A stretch of 64,000 nucleotides of DNA, from assembly GCA_963674975.1 (NCBI GenBank), contig OY771913.1:558001-622000 (forward strand). The letters run 5' to 3'. Origin of the DNA: UBA4781 sp963674975 (GTDB lineage Bacteria; Chloroflexota; Anaerolineae; Anaerolineales; Anaerolineaceae). Positions within the stretch are counted from its first letter, which is position 1; every line of letters begins with the position of its first letter. A program made the translations under genes and the position numbers. Of this stretch, positions 8,541-17,425 are shown piece after piece. The notes below the pieces were generated by a model. It was given only the letters and a program-made list of their open reading frames with translations. It had not been told where the DNA came from and searched no databases.

Positions 8541-9233
8541 CTAAGTAGCCAGTGTACTGGTTGGAGCGTACGTTGGCGTTGGCGTTACAATGTTCACTCG
8601 AATGGTCAAAACGATTCCAACCGCAATGTTATCCTGGTCTTCTGCATCGATCACATTTTTGTTCAAAGAAATGATGTCATCTACGGTTGTATTGAACTTG
8701 CTTGCGATGGACGCCAGTGAATCTCCCGATTGAACAGTATAGCTTATCTTTGTTCCTGCTGCTGTATCAGCCGGTACATCTGTTGGGGTAGGCAGCGATT
8801 GATCGGGTGAAGGGATCAAGATCGTATCGCCCGGATTAATAGGACAGTCACCTTCAAAATTATTGATCGCCAGCAGCGTCAGAAAATCCACGTCGAATTT
8901 GTCTGCAATATTCCAGCAGTTATCATCCACCTGAACCTCGTATTCAAAAGGTCCGCTGATCGTAGGGGTGATGCTCGGTTCGGGAGTGAATGTCTCGGTA
9001 GGAATCAAGCTGGGAGTCGGTGACATGATTGGCGTTGGCGGCATGGTGCTGGTGGGAGTAGGTTTCTTAGAAAACAGGGAGAACGAAAAACCTCCACCGG
9101 CGATCCATAGAACGATCATTACAATGCCGATGATCACCAGAATAATAGCAAGAATTGTGAGCATCGTAAGCATGGAGAATTTTTTCCCATTTCTTCCGCC
9201 CATAAAATTCTGTGTCTTTTTTCTATCTAGCAT
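8541..9233 (-). CDS. Membrane-anchored protein with two LysM domains
   Basis: Likely cell-surface or peptidoglycan-binding protein. After a basic N-terminus there is one strong membrane segment (about residues 20-48, LTILAIILVIIGIVMIVLW), then a Thr/Pro linker, a first LysM-like domain (FEYEVQVDDNCWNIADKFDV ... INPGDTILIPS), another Pro/Thr linker and a second LysM (ISYTVQSGDSLASIASKFN ... VGIVLTIRV), ending in a Thr/Pro tail. No catalytic domain is seen, so the job may be anchoring or scaffolding. The first LysM carries two Cys (DNCWNI, EGDCPI), an arrangement seen in Chloroflexota LysM proteins. The next gene upstream on this strand, the DivIC-like gene, starts 73 bp away. Confidence 0.85.
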   Translation of the reverse strand: MLDRKKTQNFMGGRNGKKFSMLTMLTILAIILVIIGIVMIVLWIAGGGFSFSLFSKKPTPTSTMPPTPIMSPTPSLIPTETFTPEPSITPTISGPFEYEVQVDDNCWNIADKFDVDFLTLLAINNFEGDCPINPGDTILIPSPDQSLPTPTDVPADTAAGTKISYTVQSGDSLASIASKFNTTVDDIISLNKNVIDAEDQDNIAVGIVLTIRVNIVTPTPTYAPTSTLAT

Positions 9234-9305
9234 TTTTCCTTTTGTCCTTCTGGTTATTTATACTGTTTTTAAGTACCTTATTGTACCTGATTTTGTCAAC
9301 CCAAT

Positions 9306-9686
9306 TTAATCCCCACCAAATAAAAAATTTTTCCAGATCTCCCAGTTTTCCAGAGAGGATGGCGTGGGAGTGGATGCCGTTGAGGATCCCGCGGCAATCG
9401 AATTAGGTGTCAGGGGAACGATCACCATATCCCCTGACTGCGCCATGTGGGCTTCCCCTCGCGCCCAATCTTCTACTGCATTATCTCCCGAAGCATAAGC
9501 GATCTGCGTTCTGAGTGCAATTTCCGTACTCTGCAGTCCATATACTTCGGTAGCGATCTCGTTGCGCTGCCTCGAGAGCTTAAAATACTCTGTCAACCGA
9601 TCATTCAATCCCAGAAGCATGAAAAAGAAGACAACGATCAGGAGAAAACTGATCACTTTTTGGGGTTTCTTCGGTTCACCGCTCAT
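9306..9686 (-). CDS. DivIC/FtsB-like septum formation initiator protein
   Basis: Small single-pass membrane protein resembling divisome components FtsB/DivIC. The 126-residue protein has a cytoplasmic PKKPQK stretch, one membrane helix (residues about 11-27, VISFLLIVVFFFMLLG), then a heptad-like coiled coil (LTEYFKLSRQRNEIATEVYGLQ and onwards) and a segment EDWARGEAHMAQSGDMVIVPL that matches the conserved end of the DivIC family (usually ARE-lGm..pGE..). A Ser/Thr/Pro tail of about 30 residues follows. Identification rests on architecture and the short conserved end, so it is good but not certain. Confidence 0.75.
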   Translation of the reverse strand: MSGEPKKPQKVISFLLIVVFFFMLLGLNDRLTEYFKLSRQRNEIATEVYGLQSTEIALRTQIAYASGDNAVEDWARGEAHMAQSGDMVIVPLTPNSIAAGSSTASTPTPSSLENWEIWKNFLFGGD

Positions 9687-9720
9687 AATTCAATGATACC
9701 CTAGAGAGTAAAGTTGTCAA

Positions 9721-9750
9721 TAAAAAAAAGCCCTATGAAACATAGGGTTT
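9721..9750 (-). terminator. Terminator downstream of tRNA-Leu
   Basis: On the minus strand the stem CCCTATG / CATAGGG with a three-base loop is followed by eight T, starting five bases after the end of the tRNA. Confidence 0.85.
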
Positions 9751-9754
9751 TCTG

Positions 9755-9839
<85 letters not shown>

Positions 9840-9918
9840 TTTTCTGCTTGCTTGAGTATTCTATCAAAAGTGTACCTTTTGTCAACCCGGAAATTAATGT
9901 ACCTGTTTTTTCCCATGC

Positions 9919-9924
9919 TATAAT
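9919..9924 (+). promoter_or_regulatory. Candidate -10 for the membrane/GAF-like gene
   Basis: TATAAT ends ten bases before the proposed ATG at 9935, so the mRNA would have almost no leader. The -35 region is weak. Confidence 0.4.
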
Positions 9925-9934
9925 GTCTGCAATC

Positions 9935-11335
9935 ATGGAAATGATAGCGGAATCAATCCTTTCTATTGTCGTGTTTCTAAGCACTCCTTCAGGATTAGCC
10001 CTTCAATCCATTGTTATCATCTTCCTGGTCATCAGTTCACTCTCCCTCTTGAATGCCGTTAAGAATCAGATCTCGAAAAAAGATCTTCAACGTGCCAGAA
10101 TATCATTTCTGGTTGTACTCATCTTGAATGTATGCGCTGCCTGCGCTTATTTCCTCAATATTTCCGATCTGCTTCCCATTCCAGAATCATTCTATGAGGC
10201 TCTTCATCAATTTGTCTGGTGCTTGAATCTCATTCTGATTGGATGGCTGTGGATACCTCCCTACCATTATGAGCGGGTTAAGATCTTCCAGCGTATCTTT
10301 GCCTGGGCAGCAGTCGCATTCTTCTTTTTCCAGGCATTTCAATTCATTGAATGGATGGTTTCTCCCTTTGAAGTTTTGATTCCTTACCCAATGATCTGGC
10401 GGGTATTTGAATTCACAGCCGGTATCTTTCTCTTTTTCCTCTATATTCCCCGGTTCAAGGAAATATCTTTTCCCGGTTTTGTCTTCCTCCTGTTGCAAAT
10501 TTTTGGGCTGGGGGCAGACGAGATCTTCATCATTTCACCGCAGTTTTCACAGATGTTTTCCCAGCTTCTGGCATTTCTGGTATCCACGCAGGTATTCCTG
10601 GTCATGGAATTCAATCCCGTTAAACAGAAAAACGCTTCTCCGGTCAAACCTGTAATTCTTTCTGAAAACATGACTGTGATCCCCGACTCAGCGCTTGCCA
10701 ACGCCTGGCTGCAGACCACTCTGGTCAATGACACTTCGCTTTTACCATTTTCGTTCTGTAAAGCTTTATCCCTTACCCTGTGCGCTGACTGCTGTCTGAT
10801 CCTGGAGATCAAAAAGTTAAAATCGGAATTCAAGCTTGTGTGTGGTTATTCAACCCACCAAAAAAAGCAGATACTTCCACAGGCAGTTCTGTTAAATGAA
10901 GATATCGTGATTCAGAATAAATCAGTTCTTTTTCATCAATCAGAAAACTTCCCTCATTGGATAAAAGCGGTCATCCAAAAAACACACCATACCGGCACTC
11001 TTTCTGCCTTGTATATCCCGGTACCAATCGAAAATAAAGAATATGTTTTACTGTTCTCTTCAACTCAAGACCAGTGGAGCGAACCGCATCTCACCTATCT
11101 AAAAGAAATAATGCCTGGACTGGTACAAATCTTGCATGCTTACTTTGGTGAAGAACATTTACTTCTTCCAGAGAATAAGCCGGAGAAAACCAGTTCCAAT
11201 CCATTTTTAGATTTGATGCGGTCGGAGATCGATCACACAAAGGATATTCAGGAAGTAGAAGCAGAACTGCAGCTGGCTCTTGAAGAATACAACCGCATTC
11301 GAAAAATTCTGGAAGAACGTGGAATAGGACAGTAA
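9935..11335 (+). CDS. Multipass membrane protein with C-terminal GAF-like domain
   Basis: Function unknown. From ATG 9935 the protein is 466 residues: about seven or eight hydrophobic segments in the first 240 residues (for example VVLILNVCAACAYFL, GIFLFFLYIP), then a soluble part of about 170 residues whose strand/helix pattern and the stretches LLPFSFCKALSLTLCADCCLIL and TLSALYIPVPIENKEYVLLF resemble a GAF sensor domain, and a short coiled coil at the end (EAELQLALEEYNRIRKILEERG). The start is placed after the divergent tRNA and a TATAAT at 9919-9924; longer readings run through the tRNA and are rejected. The LCP gene follows within five bases, so a cell-envelope sensing role is possible but only inferred. 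Confidence 0.65.
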   Translation: MEMIAESILSIVVFLSTPSGLALQSIVIIFLVISSLSLLNAVKNQISKKDLQRARISFLVVLILNVCAACAYFLNISDLLPIPESFYEALHQFVWCLNLILIGWLWIPPYHYERVKIFQRIFAWAAVAFFFFQAFQFIEWMVSPFEVLIPYPMIWRVFEFTAGIFLFFLYIPRFKEISFPGFVFLLLQIFGLGADEIFIISPQFSQMFSQLLAFLVSTQVFLVMEFNPVKQKNASPVKPVILSENMTVIPDSALANAWLQTTLVNDTSLLPFSFCKALSLTLCADCCLILEIKKLKSEFKLVCGYSTHQKKQILPQAVLLNEDIVIQNKSVLFHQSENFPHWIKAVIQKTHHTGTLSALYIPVPIENKEYVLLFSSTQDQWSEPHLTYLKEIMPGLVQILHAYFGEEHLLLPENKPEKTSSNPFLDLMRSEIDHTKDIQEVEAELQLALEEYNRIRKILEERGIGQ

Positions 11336-11339
11336 AAGA

Positions 11340-12362
11340 GTGAAAAATTCTATCGTTCGTTATGGACCAGCAATTTTTGCTGTTATGCTGATGGTTTCGG
11401 TTATTTCGGGCTGTGCCGTGATCGGGAATGCGTTAGGCTATTCCTCCGGTTCGACGCCTGAAGTCCGTCTTCTGGCTGATAAAAACAGCGATGGTACAGA
11501 ACCTACTCCTTTTCAGCCTTATGCCTATACTCCCACCGTGGAGGCAGAGGTAATTACCGATACTCTTGTCCCCAATGAGGGATATTCCAAACCGGATGGA
11601 CAGATCAATGTACTCCTGCTGGGTTCCGATTGGCGCGCCGACAGCGGATACCGTACCGATGTGATCATGCTGGTTTCTTTCTATACAAAAGAAGAAAAGA
11701 TCAGCGTTGTATCCTTTCCCCGTGATCTTTGGGTTTCCATTCCGGGTGTCGGAGAACAGCGTATCAATACCACGCAGGCTTACGGCGGTTTTCCACTCAC
11801 CCAGAAAACCTTTGCATATAATTTTGGCGTCGATGTTGATTATTACATGATGACCAATTTCAGCGGATTTTTAAGCATTATCGATACGCTGGGTGGAATC
11901 GAGATCAATGCTGCTCAAAACTTATACGACCGCTGCGATCTTTCTTACTCTCATGGCGGTTACTGCTCTATCGGTCCGGGTACTGCCACGCTGGATAGCG
12001 AACTGGCTCTCTGGTATGTGCGTTCCCGCTATACTTCGAATGACTTCTACCGCATGGATCGAGCGCGGGAAGTTATTATGGGTATTCTGAAGAAAATCAT
12101 CAGTCTGGATGGCGTTACCAAAGCAGCCGATATTTACAACACACTCTCTGACTGCGTGGTGACCGACCTCTCCCTTTCTGACCTGGTACCGCTGGTCACC
12201 CTGGCTGCCAAGGTCATGAACGATTCTTCGCGCATTACTATGTACGAAATCGGAGAAGCCCAGGTAACCCAGTATGTCATGCCCTCCAGCGGAGCGAATG
12301 TGCTGCTGCCCAATTACAGCGCGATCTGGCAGGTGTTGAAAACCGCCCTGTTTACTCCCTAA
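11340..12362 (+). CDS. LytR-CpsA-Psr (LCP) family protein
   Basis: Probable phosphotransferase that attaches lipid-linked glycopolymers to peptidoglycan outside the membrane. The 340-residue protein begins at GTG with one signal/anchor segment (PAIFAVMLMVSVISG, then C, which could be lipidated), a linker, and the LCP domain: INVLLLGSDWRADSGYRTDVIML, VSFPRDLWVSIPG, RINTTQAYGG, YYMMTNFSGFLSIIDTLGGIEI and WYVRSRYTSNDFYRMDRARE. The conserved Asp and Arg residues of the active site are present. It follows the membrane/GAF-like gene by four bases and is probably co-expressed. Confidence 0.92.
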   Translation: MKNSIVRYGPAIFAVMLMVSVISGCAVIGNALGYSSGSTPEVRLLADKNSDGTEPTPFQPYAYTPTVEAEVITDTLVPNEGYSKPDGQINVLLLGSDWRADSGYRTDVIMLVSFYTKEEKISVVSFPRDLWVSIPGVGEQRINTTQAYGGFPLTQKTFAYNFGVDVDYYMMTNFSGFLSIIDTLGGIEINAAQNLYDRCDLSYSHGGYCSIGPGTATLDSELALWYVRSRYTSNDFYRMDRAREVIMGILKKIISLDGVTKAADIYNTLSDCVVTDLSLSDLVPLVTLAAKVMNDSSRITMYEIGEAQVTQYVMPSSGANVLLPNYSAIWQVLKTALFTP

Positions 12363-12365
12363 TCC

Positions 12366-12394
12366 TTGACAAATCTATGCGAAACAGATACACT
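12366..12394 (+). promoter_or_regulatory. Strong promoter for the recombinase-like gene
   Basis: TTGACA, exactly 17 bases, then TACACT: a near-perfect housekeeping promoter starting four bases after the LCP stop codon. It gives the next gene its own transcript with a leader of about 27 bases and an AAGGAGG ribosome-binding site. Confidence 0.8.
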
Positions 12395-12427
12395 GTGTGC
12401 ATATCTATACGCATTTAAGGAGGCACC

Positions 12428-13336
12428 ATGCCATCAGATCAAGAAAACCTGGTCTATATCGATAAAGATACTTCTCTGCAGCCGGCTATTCAAACCTGGA
12501 AGCTGTATCTGCGCGACCAAAATAAATCTATATACACCATCAAAGCTTTCGAAGGAGACCTGAAACTTCTTTCTGATTTTCTCCCCGCCGATAAAACGAT
12601 CGGCAGCATTACCACCAAAGAACTGCAGCATTTTCTGGATTGGGTAAATACCGGACGCGGGAAGAATATCCCCTGCTCTGAGAAAAGCCTGAGCCGCCGC
12701 ATCACCACCCTCAAATCTTTTTTCAACTGGCTGTTCACTAATGGGCGCATCTCGATGGATCCGGCAGAAAAGATCCTGCAAAAAAGCGTGATCAGCCCCC
12801 TGCCTGAAGTGCTGACGGATGATGAACAGATCCTGGCTCTGGCAGCCGCGGCGGATATGATCACACAGGCTCATCCCGATACCCGCCCCTATGCCCTCTT
12901 CAAACTGCTGCTGGAAACCGGTATCAAGAAAAGCGAATGTTTGAACCTGCGCCTTCAGCACATCGATGACAGCGATCCGCAAAACCCGTTCCTCTTTGTG
13001 CGCTATCCCGAAGCAAAGGATCGTAATAAAGAGCGCAAGATCCCCATTTCACCCGCCTGGATGCAGTATTACGAGCAGTATCTGGAACAGTACCAACCAG
13101 ACGATGCCGTTTTCCCCTGGTCGCCGAGAAGGCTGGAATATATTCTGGAAGATATCAGTAAAGCGGCAAATCTGGAAAAGCATATCTCCTTCAGCATGTG
13201 CCGCTGGACCTGTGCTTTGAATGATATGCACAATGGAGTTGACCGGGATACGATTCGCCAGAAGCTGGGTATTTCCAAAATCCAGTGGCGCGAGATCAAA
13301 ATGAAGCTGCAGGAATTGAGTCAAAAGGCTGATTAA
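12428..13336 (+). CDS. Tyrosine-recombinase-fold protein lacking catalytic residues
   Basis: The 302-residue protein has the two-domain outline of XerC/XerD: an N-terminal core-binding domain (residues about 15-105, LQPAIQTWKLYLRD ... SLSRRITTLKSFFNWL) and a C-terminal domain beginning VLTDDEQILAL. The catalytic set is not there: the first arginine motif reads TGIKKSE (Arg replaced by Lys167), the HxLRH box reads SMCRW (only Arg259 kept), the LGH box reads LGI, and the nucleophilic tyrosine position is a lysine (about residue 291). The frame is fully open with a strong promoter and ribosome-binding site, so it is probably a maintained DNA-binding protein rather than an active recombinase. Its 3' end overlaps convergent tilS by 41 bases. 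Confidence 0.75.
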   Translation: MPSDQENLVYIDKDTSLQPAIQTWKLYLRDQNKSIYTIKAFEGDLKLLSDFLPADKTIGSITTKELQHFLDWVNTGRGKNIPCSEKSLSRRITTLKSFFNWLFTNGRISMDPAEKILQKSVISPLPEVLTDDEQILALAAAADMITQAHPDTRPYALFKLLLETGIKKSECLNLRLQHIDDSDPQNPFLFVRYPEAKDRNKERKIPISPAWMQYYEQYLEQYQPDDAVFPWSPRRLEYILEDISKAANLEKHISFSMCRWTCALNDMHNGVDRDTIRQKLGISKIQWREIKMKLQELSQKAD

Positions 13337-14771
13337 ATTCCTTATCTTTGATTAATTGCAGATGCCATACCCTGCCTGTATCCTTTTGAAACCGAAAGGT
13401 ATGTGCGGGTTGAAATCCCGGGATCCATGCCACCTCATCCTCTACCAGGACGAGCGGCCAGTTTTTACGGATGGGAACCGGGATTTTTTTATTGGTGAAA
13501 AAGTCTGAGACCTTGATCTCTTTTCCATCCATTCCCAGCGGCGCGTAGCGCTCACCAGAGCGGAAGGCACGCACCACCGCCTTCCTGCCGGAGATATTCT
13601 CCGCAGCCAGATAACATTCCCAGAGAAACCCTTCTTCAAGTTCCGGCTGTTGATACTGGTCCATCGATTCAAACCTTCCGCTCAACTTGAAACAGGGAGA
13701 GATCTTGATTTCAAATGATCCGTCAGTTGGAATGGTCTGCGTTCCGCTGCATTGGGGGAAATCCCGGAAAAATGGTACTTGGGAAAAGCGAGTGAATATC
13801 AGATGATCTTTTTCTAAAAAAGCATGGCAGTGAGCCGGCATAGTGATATGGTTTGTTTTTGTCGGCTGCAGCATAAATTGAAGGATCGCATCGATGGTGC
13901 GGTATTCAACCTGATCTTGAGGTTGCTGCATTATAAAATTCAATCCCCGCACCATAAGTGCTTTCTGCGCTCCCTTATCCAGCTTTTGAAGTTCTTTCAC
14001 AGAAATAGAAATACTATCAGGATTTTTTTGAATAAATAATTTCTCAAATAACTGTGTGTACTGCTTTTCAAGGAAAGACCAGTCATCCTGAACGATCTCG
14101 GTTAAATGCAGTAAATTGTCTTTCACAGCAGGATTATATGTTTCAAGATCAGGAATCAATTCATGCCGGATGCGGTTGCGGAAATAGGTTACTTCCTGAT
14201 TGCTGGCATCCTGCACCGGGTTCAACCTATTTTCCCGGCAGTATTTCTCGATATCCTCCCGCCATACCGTGAGCATTGGTCGCACCAGAGGGATACGGGG
14301 ATGAAATTCGCTGATCGCGGAAAGCTGCATGCCAGCCAGCCCCCGCAGTCCGCTCCCGCGGATCAGGTGCATAAGTACCGTTTCGATCTGGTCATCGGCT
14401 GTGTGCGCCGTCAGCACGGCTTTTGCCCCGATCTTCTCTGCCGTATCGAATATAAAACCATAGCGGTATGCGCGCGCCGCATCTTCTATGGAACGTTTTT
14501 CCTGCCCGGCTTTTAGCTGAACATCTTCCCTGCCTGCATAGAAAGCCACCTTGAATGAATCAGCAGTTTCCTTCACAAATTGACAGTCGGCTGCAGATTG
14601 CTCGCGCAGCTGGTGGTCAAAATGTGCCAGGGCGATCTTCCATTTCAGGGAATGGAGCACGTGCGCCAGAACCAGAGAATCCGGTCCGCCGGAAACCGCC
14701 ACCAGCAGCAGATCATCTGGGGAAAAACCTGCGGATTCTAGATGAAGACGGGTATCGTTTGCAATGATCAC
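13296..14771 (-). CDS. tilS: tRNA(Ile)-lysidine synthetase
   Basis: Converts C34 of the tRNA-Ile CAU anticodon to lysidine so it reads AUA; ATP-dependent. The N-terminal PP-loop motif LVAVSGGPDSLVLAHVL is clear, followed by LAHFDHQLR, TAHTADDQIETVLMHLIRGSGLRGLAGM and RPML, all conserved. The C-terminal domain ends with VRAFRSGERYAPLGMDGKEIKVSDFF and KNWPLVLVEDEVAWIPG, as in full-length TilS (491 residues). It starts at GTG 14771; no in-frame ATG gives a better fit. Its last 41 bases overlap the end of the recombinase-like gene on the other strand. Confidence 0.95.
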   Translation of the reverse strand: MIIANDTRLHLESAGFSPDDLLLVAVSGGPDSLVLAHVLHSLKWKIALAHFDHQLREQSAADCQFVKETADSFKVAFYAGREDVQLKAGQEKRSIEDAARAYRYGFIFDTAEKIGAKAVLTAHTADDQIETVLMHLIRGSGLRGLAGMQLSAISEFHPRIPLVRPMLTVWREDIEKYCRENRLNPVQDASNQEVTYFRNRIRHELIPDLETYNPAVKDNLLHLTEIVQDDWSFLEKQYTQLFEKLFIQKNPDSISISVKELQKLDKGAQKALMVRGLNFIMQQPQDQVEYRTIDAILQFMLQPTKTNHITMPAHCHAFLEKDHLIFTRFSQVPFFRDFPQCSGTQTIPTDGSFEIKISPCFKLSGRFESMDQYQQPELEEGFLWECYLAAENISGRKAVVRAFRSGERYAPLGMDGKEIKVSDFFTNKKIPVPIRKNWPLVLVEDEVAWIPGFQPAHTFRFQKDTGRVWHLQLIKDKEFNQPFDSIPAASF

Positions 14772-14801
14772 ACTGCGATTATAGCATTTTCAGCCGTACT
14801 G

Positions 14802-16556
14802 TCAGCGGGTGCCTCTGCGTCCAAACTGCTTTTCCAACACATCTACTGAAAGATGGATCATGGTCGGTCTGCCGTGCGGGCAGGTGCGTGGATTCTGGCA
14901 GGCTTCGAGCTGGCGGATCAATCCTTCCTGTTCTTCTCTTGAAAGCACCGTTCTACCCTTCACCGCCGCTCCCTTACAGATGGAGCGCACGAGGATCTCT
15001 TCCTTTTCCTTCAAAATAGCAGATCTGTTTTCCTCCCCCAACTCATGCAGCGCATCGGTGAGAATGGTCAGAGAAAAGGTATGCCGCATGAACGATGGTA
15101 TGGTGCGGATGGAATAGGAAGCAGGACCAAAGTGCTCGATCTGGAATCCCATCCCGGTCAATATATCTACGACAGAATCAAGCAGTTCCGCTTCTCTGGC
15201 ATTGGGGGTAAAGAGTATCGGTTCCAGCAGAAACTGCGCATCCTTCTGCGAGATGCGTTTTTCTAATAGCTGTTCATAGAGAATGCGTTCGTGCGCGGCA
15301 TGTTGATCGATCAGGTACAGTCCATCCGGTCCTTCTGCTACAAGATAGGTGCCGCCTACCTGCCCTACCAACCGCAGGAGAGGGATGTGATCCTCCAATC
15401 CAAAAGAAGTCTGTGATTGTGGCGCACTCTGTTCCAGAGCTGATGACTCCGGTGAGATCGTTGGAGAATTCTGAAAAAGAAAACCGTCCGCTGTCTTTTC
15501 CATGTTTTCAGAATTCATGACTTCCGTAGAAGTACCCACCCACAGCGATTGGCTGAAATCATGAGCCGGTGAAGAAGCCAGCAGCGCCATGCGCACCGCC
15601 CTCACCACCCTTCCAGTTACCCCGCGGGCATCCGCAAAGCGAACCTCCGCCTTGGCAGGATGGATATTAATATCCACTTCATCAGGAGGAACCTCAATGA
15701 AAACCGCCGCGATCGGATACCTCCCCACCATCAGGTACGAATGATAAGCGTTCACCAGCGCCGAAGTGAGCCCCACATCTTTCACCAGACGACCATTCAC
15801 AAAAAAGTGAATATCGCGCCGGTTGGAACGCGTGATGCCCACCGGACTGCAGAACCCGTTTACACGATACCCCGCTTCTTCCAGGGTTATTTCAAGGGAT
15901 TGTTTGGCAGTTTCAAGATCAGCCATCACAGCCAGTATCTCCCGCTGATTACCGCTGCCGGAAGTCTGGATCGTTGTGCGTCCCTCCATCTGCAGGGTAA
16001 AGCGCAGATGCGGGTACGCCAGTGCGTACAGGCTGACCAATTCTGAAATGCGGCTGCGCTCGGTGCGTTCTGATTTAAGAAATTTCAAGCGGGCAGGCAC
16101 ATTGGCAAACAGATCGCGCACTTCAAAACGACTGCCCTGTGGAAATCCTTTGCGGGCAATATTTTTCATCTTGCCGTGCTCGCAGATCAGTTCGCTGCCC
16201 TCCCGCTCTTCTTTCGAGCGGCTTTGAATGCACAGGGTGGAAACTGCCGCAATGGATGCCAGCGCTTCCCCGCGGAATCCCAACGAATGAATGGACTGCA
16301 GGTCATCGATCGAGACTATTTTGCTGGTTGCGAAGCGTTTTACAGCCAGGGCAACTTCCTGTGAGGGAATGCCGATCCCGTCATCGCTTATTTCGATCAG
16401 ATCTTTTCCCCCTCCTTCGATGCGTATCTGAATGCTGAGCGCGGAAGCGTCAATGGCGTTTTCCATTAATTCTTTCACCACCGAGGCGGGATTTTCCACC
16501 ACCTCGCCGGCAGCGATCTTATTGGTAACGGATTCTGGCAGAATTCTAATTGGCAA
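14802..16556 (-). CDS. mutL: DNA mismatch repair protein MutL
   Basis: Mismatch-repair ATPase and probably nicking endonuclease. N-terminal GHKL ATPase motifs are present (AAGEVVENPASVVKELMENAIDA, ISDDGIGIP, SLGFRGEALASIAAV), a linker about residues 330-390, and a C-terminal domain with LIDQHAAHERILYEQ, the DQHA(X)2E(X)4E endonuclease motif, and CPHGRPT. The nuclease motif fits organisms without MutH. I take the TTG at 16556 as start (PIRILPESVTNKIAAGEV, matching other MutL N-termini) because GGAGAGG lies six bases upstream; the in-frame TTG at 16571 would put that site inside the gene. tilS follows 30 bp away; mutS is not in the window. Confidence 0.94.
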   Translation of the reverse strand: MPIRILPESVTNKIAAGEVVENPASVVKELMENAIDASALSIQIRIEGGGKDLIEISDDGIGIPSQEVALAVKRFATSKIVSIDDLQSIHSLGFRGEALASIAAVSTLCIQSRSKEEREGSELICEHGKMKNIARKGFPQGSRFEVRDLFANVPARLKFLKSERTERSRISELVSLYALAYPHLRFTLQMEGRTTIQTSGSGNQREILAVMADLETAKQSLEITLEEAGYRVNGFCSPVGITRSNRRDIHFFVNGRLVKDVGLTSALVNAYHSYLMVGRYPIAAVFIEVPPDEVDINIHPAKAEVRFADARGVTGRVVRAVRMALLASSPAHDFSQSLWVGTSTEVMNSENMEKTADGFLFQNSPTISPESSALEQSAPQSQTSFGLEDHIPLLRLVGQVGGTYLVAEGPDGLYLIDQHAAHERILYEQLLEKRISQKDAQFLLEPILFTPNAREAELLDSVVDILTGMGFQIEHFGPASYSIRTIPSFMRHTFSLTILTDALHELGEENRSAILKEKEEILVRSICKGAAVKGRTVLSREEQEGLIRQLEACQNPRTCPHGRPTMIHLSVDVLEKQFGRRGTR

Positions 16557-16687
16557 ATCGCACCTCTCCAAAGATTATATCCCAGTGGATTTTGTTTTAA
16601 ACAAAATATGCGAATCTAAAATGAGAATGCGGTGACCCGGATTATAATTTCACGACTTAAAAATTATGCGAGAGAAAGACAGCCAAA

Positions 16688-17362
16688 ATGATCGAAATCA
16701 ACCTGTGGATGAAAGAATATCAAAATGCTGTTCAAGACCTGTTCGCAAACCGCATTCTCTTTATCGGTCTGCAGGGCAGCTACGGTAGGAATGAAGCCAG
16801 CGAGCAAAGTGATATCGATGTTGTGCTGATCCTGGATGAAGCAACCATTGAGGATCTGAAGCAGTATAAACAGGCGATCCGGACCCTTCCCCATTCTTCT
16901 CAGATCTGCGGTTTTGTATCGGGGAAGCAGGAACTGGCAGGCTGGTGCAGGTGGGATCTTTTTCAGTTCTATCACGATACCATCCCTTATTACGGTAGTT
17001 TGGATACGATCATCCCGAAAATAACGGATGCCGATGCACACAGCGCTGTTCTGCTGGAAGCCTGCAATCTCTATCATCTGTGCAGCCATAATTTCATTCA
17101 CAGGGGTAATATGAAAACGCTCAAGGGTCTCTATAAATCCGCCTTTTTCATCCTGCAGGCAAAGCATTATCTTGAAAGCGGAAGATACATCAGAAGTCAT
17201 GCCGAACTGGTAAAAGTTTTGACAGGCACAGATTTGGACATTCTGCAGTCTTCCATGTACATCAGGAACGCGGATGATCCACAGACCTCACTGGAGCCGT
17301 ATACAGAGCGGCTGCTGCGCTGGACCGGCGCACTGATCTGTGAATATAGAGCCGCTTCGTAA
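16688..17362 (+). CDS. Nucleotidyltransferase with HEPN-like C-terminal part
   Basis: Pol-beta-type nucleotidyltransferase of unknown target. The N-terminal active-site pattern is complete: LQGSYGRNEASEQSDIDVVLIL (Gly-Ser at 30-31, Asp42 and Asp44). The C-terminal half (residues about 115-220) is helical and contains GRYIRSH, which fits the R-x4-6-H motif of HEPN domains. MNT and HEPN usually occur as two neighbouring genes forming a toxin-antitoxin pair; here both appear in one 224-residue chain. It could instead belong to the aminoglycoside-type transferases with a helical C-terminus. It has a GAGAGAAAG site and a TATAAT at 16643-16648, and stands alone between mutL and the HAD gene. Confidence 0.7.
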   Translation: MIEINLWMKEYQNAVQDLFANRILFIGLQGSYGRNEASEQSDIDVVLILDEATIEDLKQYKQAIRTLPHSSQICGFVSGKQELAGWCRWDLFQFYHDTIPYYGSLDTIIPKITDADAHSAVLLEACNLYHLCSHNFIHRGNMKTLKGLYKSAFFILQAKHYLESGRYIRSHAELVKVLTGTDLDILQSSMYIRNADDPQTSLEPYTERLLRWTGALICEYRAAS

Positions 17363-17412
17363 ATAAAATACCTCCCGGTAGAAATCTTTTTCCAATGATT
17401 TATATTATTCGG

Positions 17413-17418
17413 TATACT
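17413..17418 (+). promoter_or_regulatory. Candidate -10 directly before the HAD gene
   Basis: TATACT ends seven bases before the ATG at 17426, so transcription would begin at or next to the start codon (leaderless mRNA). There is no Shine-Dalgarno sequence, which agrees with that reading. The -35 (TTCCAA at 17390-17395) is poor. Confidence 0.5.
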
Positions 17419-17425
17419 TACGACG

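Noticed and set aside
12366..12563. Short frame starting at the TTG of TTGACA before the recombinase-like gene
   Set aside because: The TTG is the -35 element and the frame overlaps the better supported gene.
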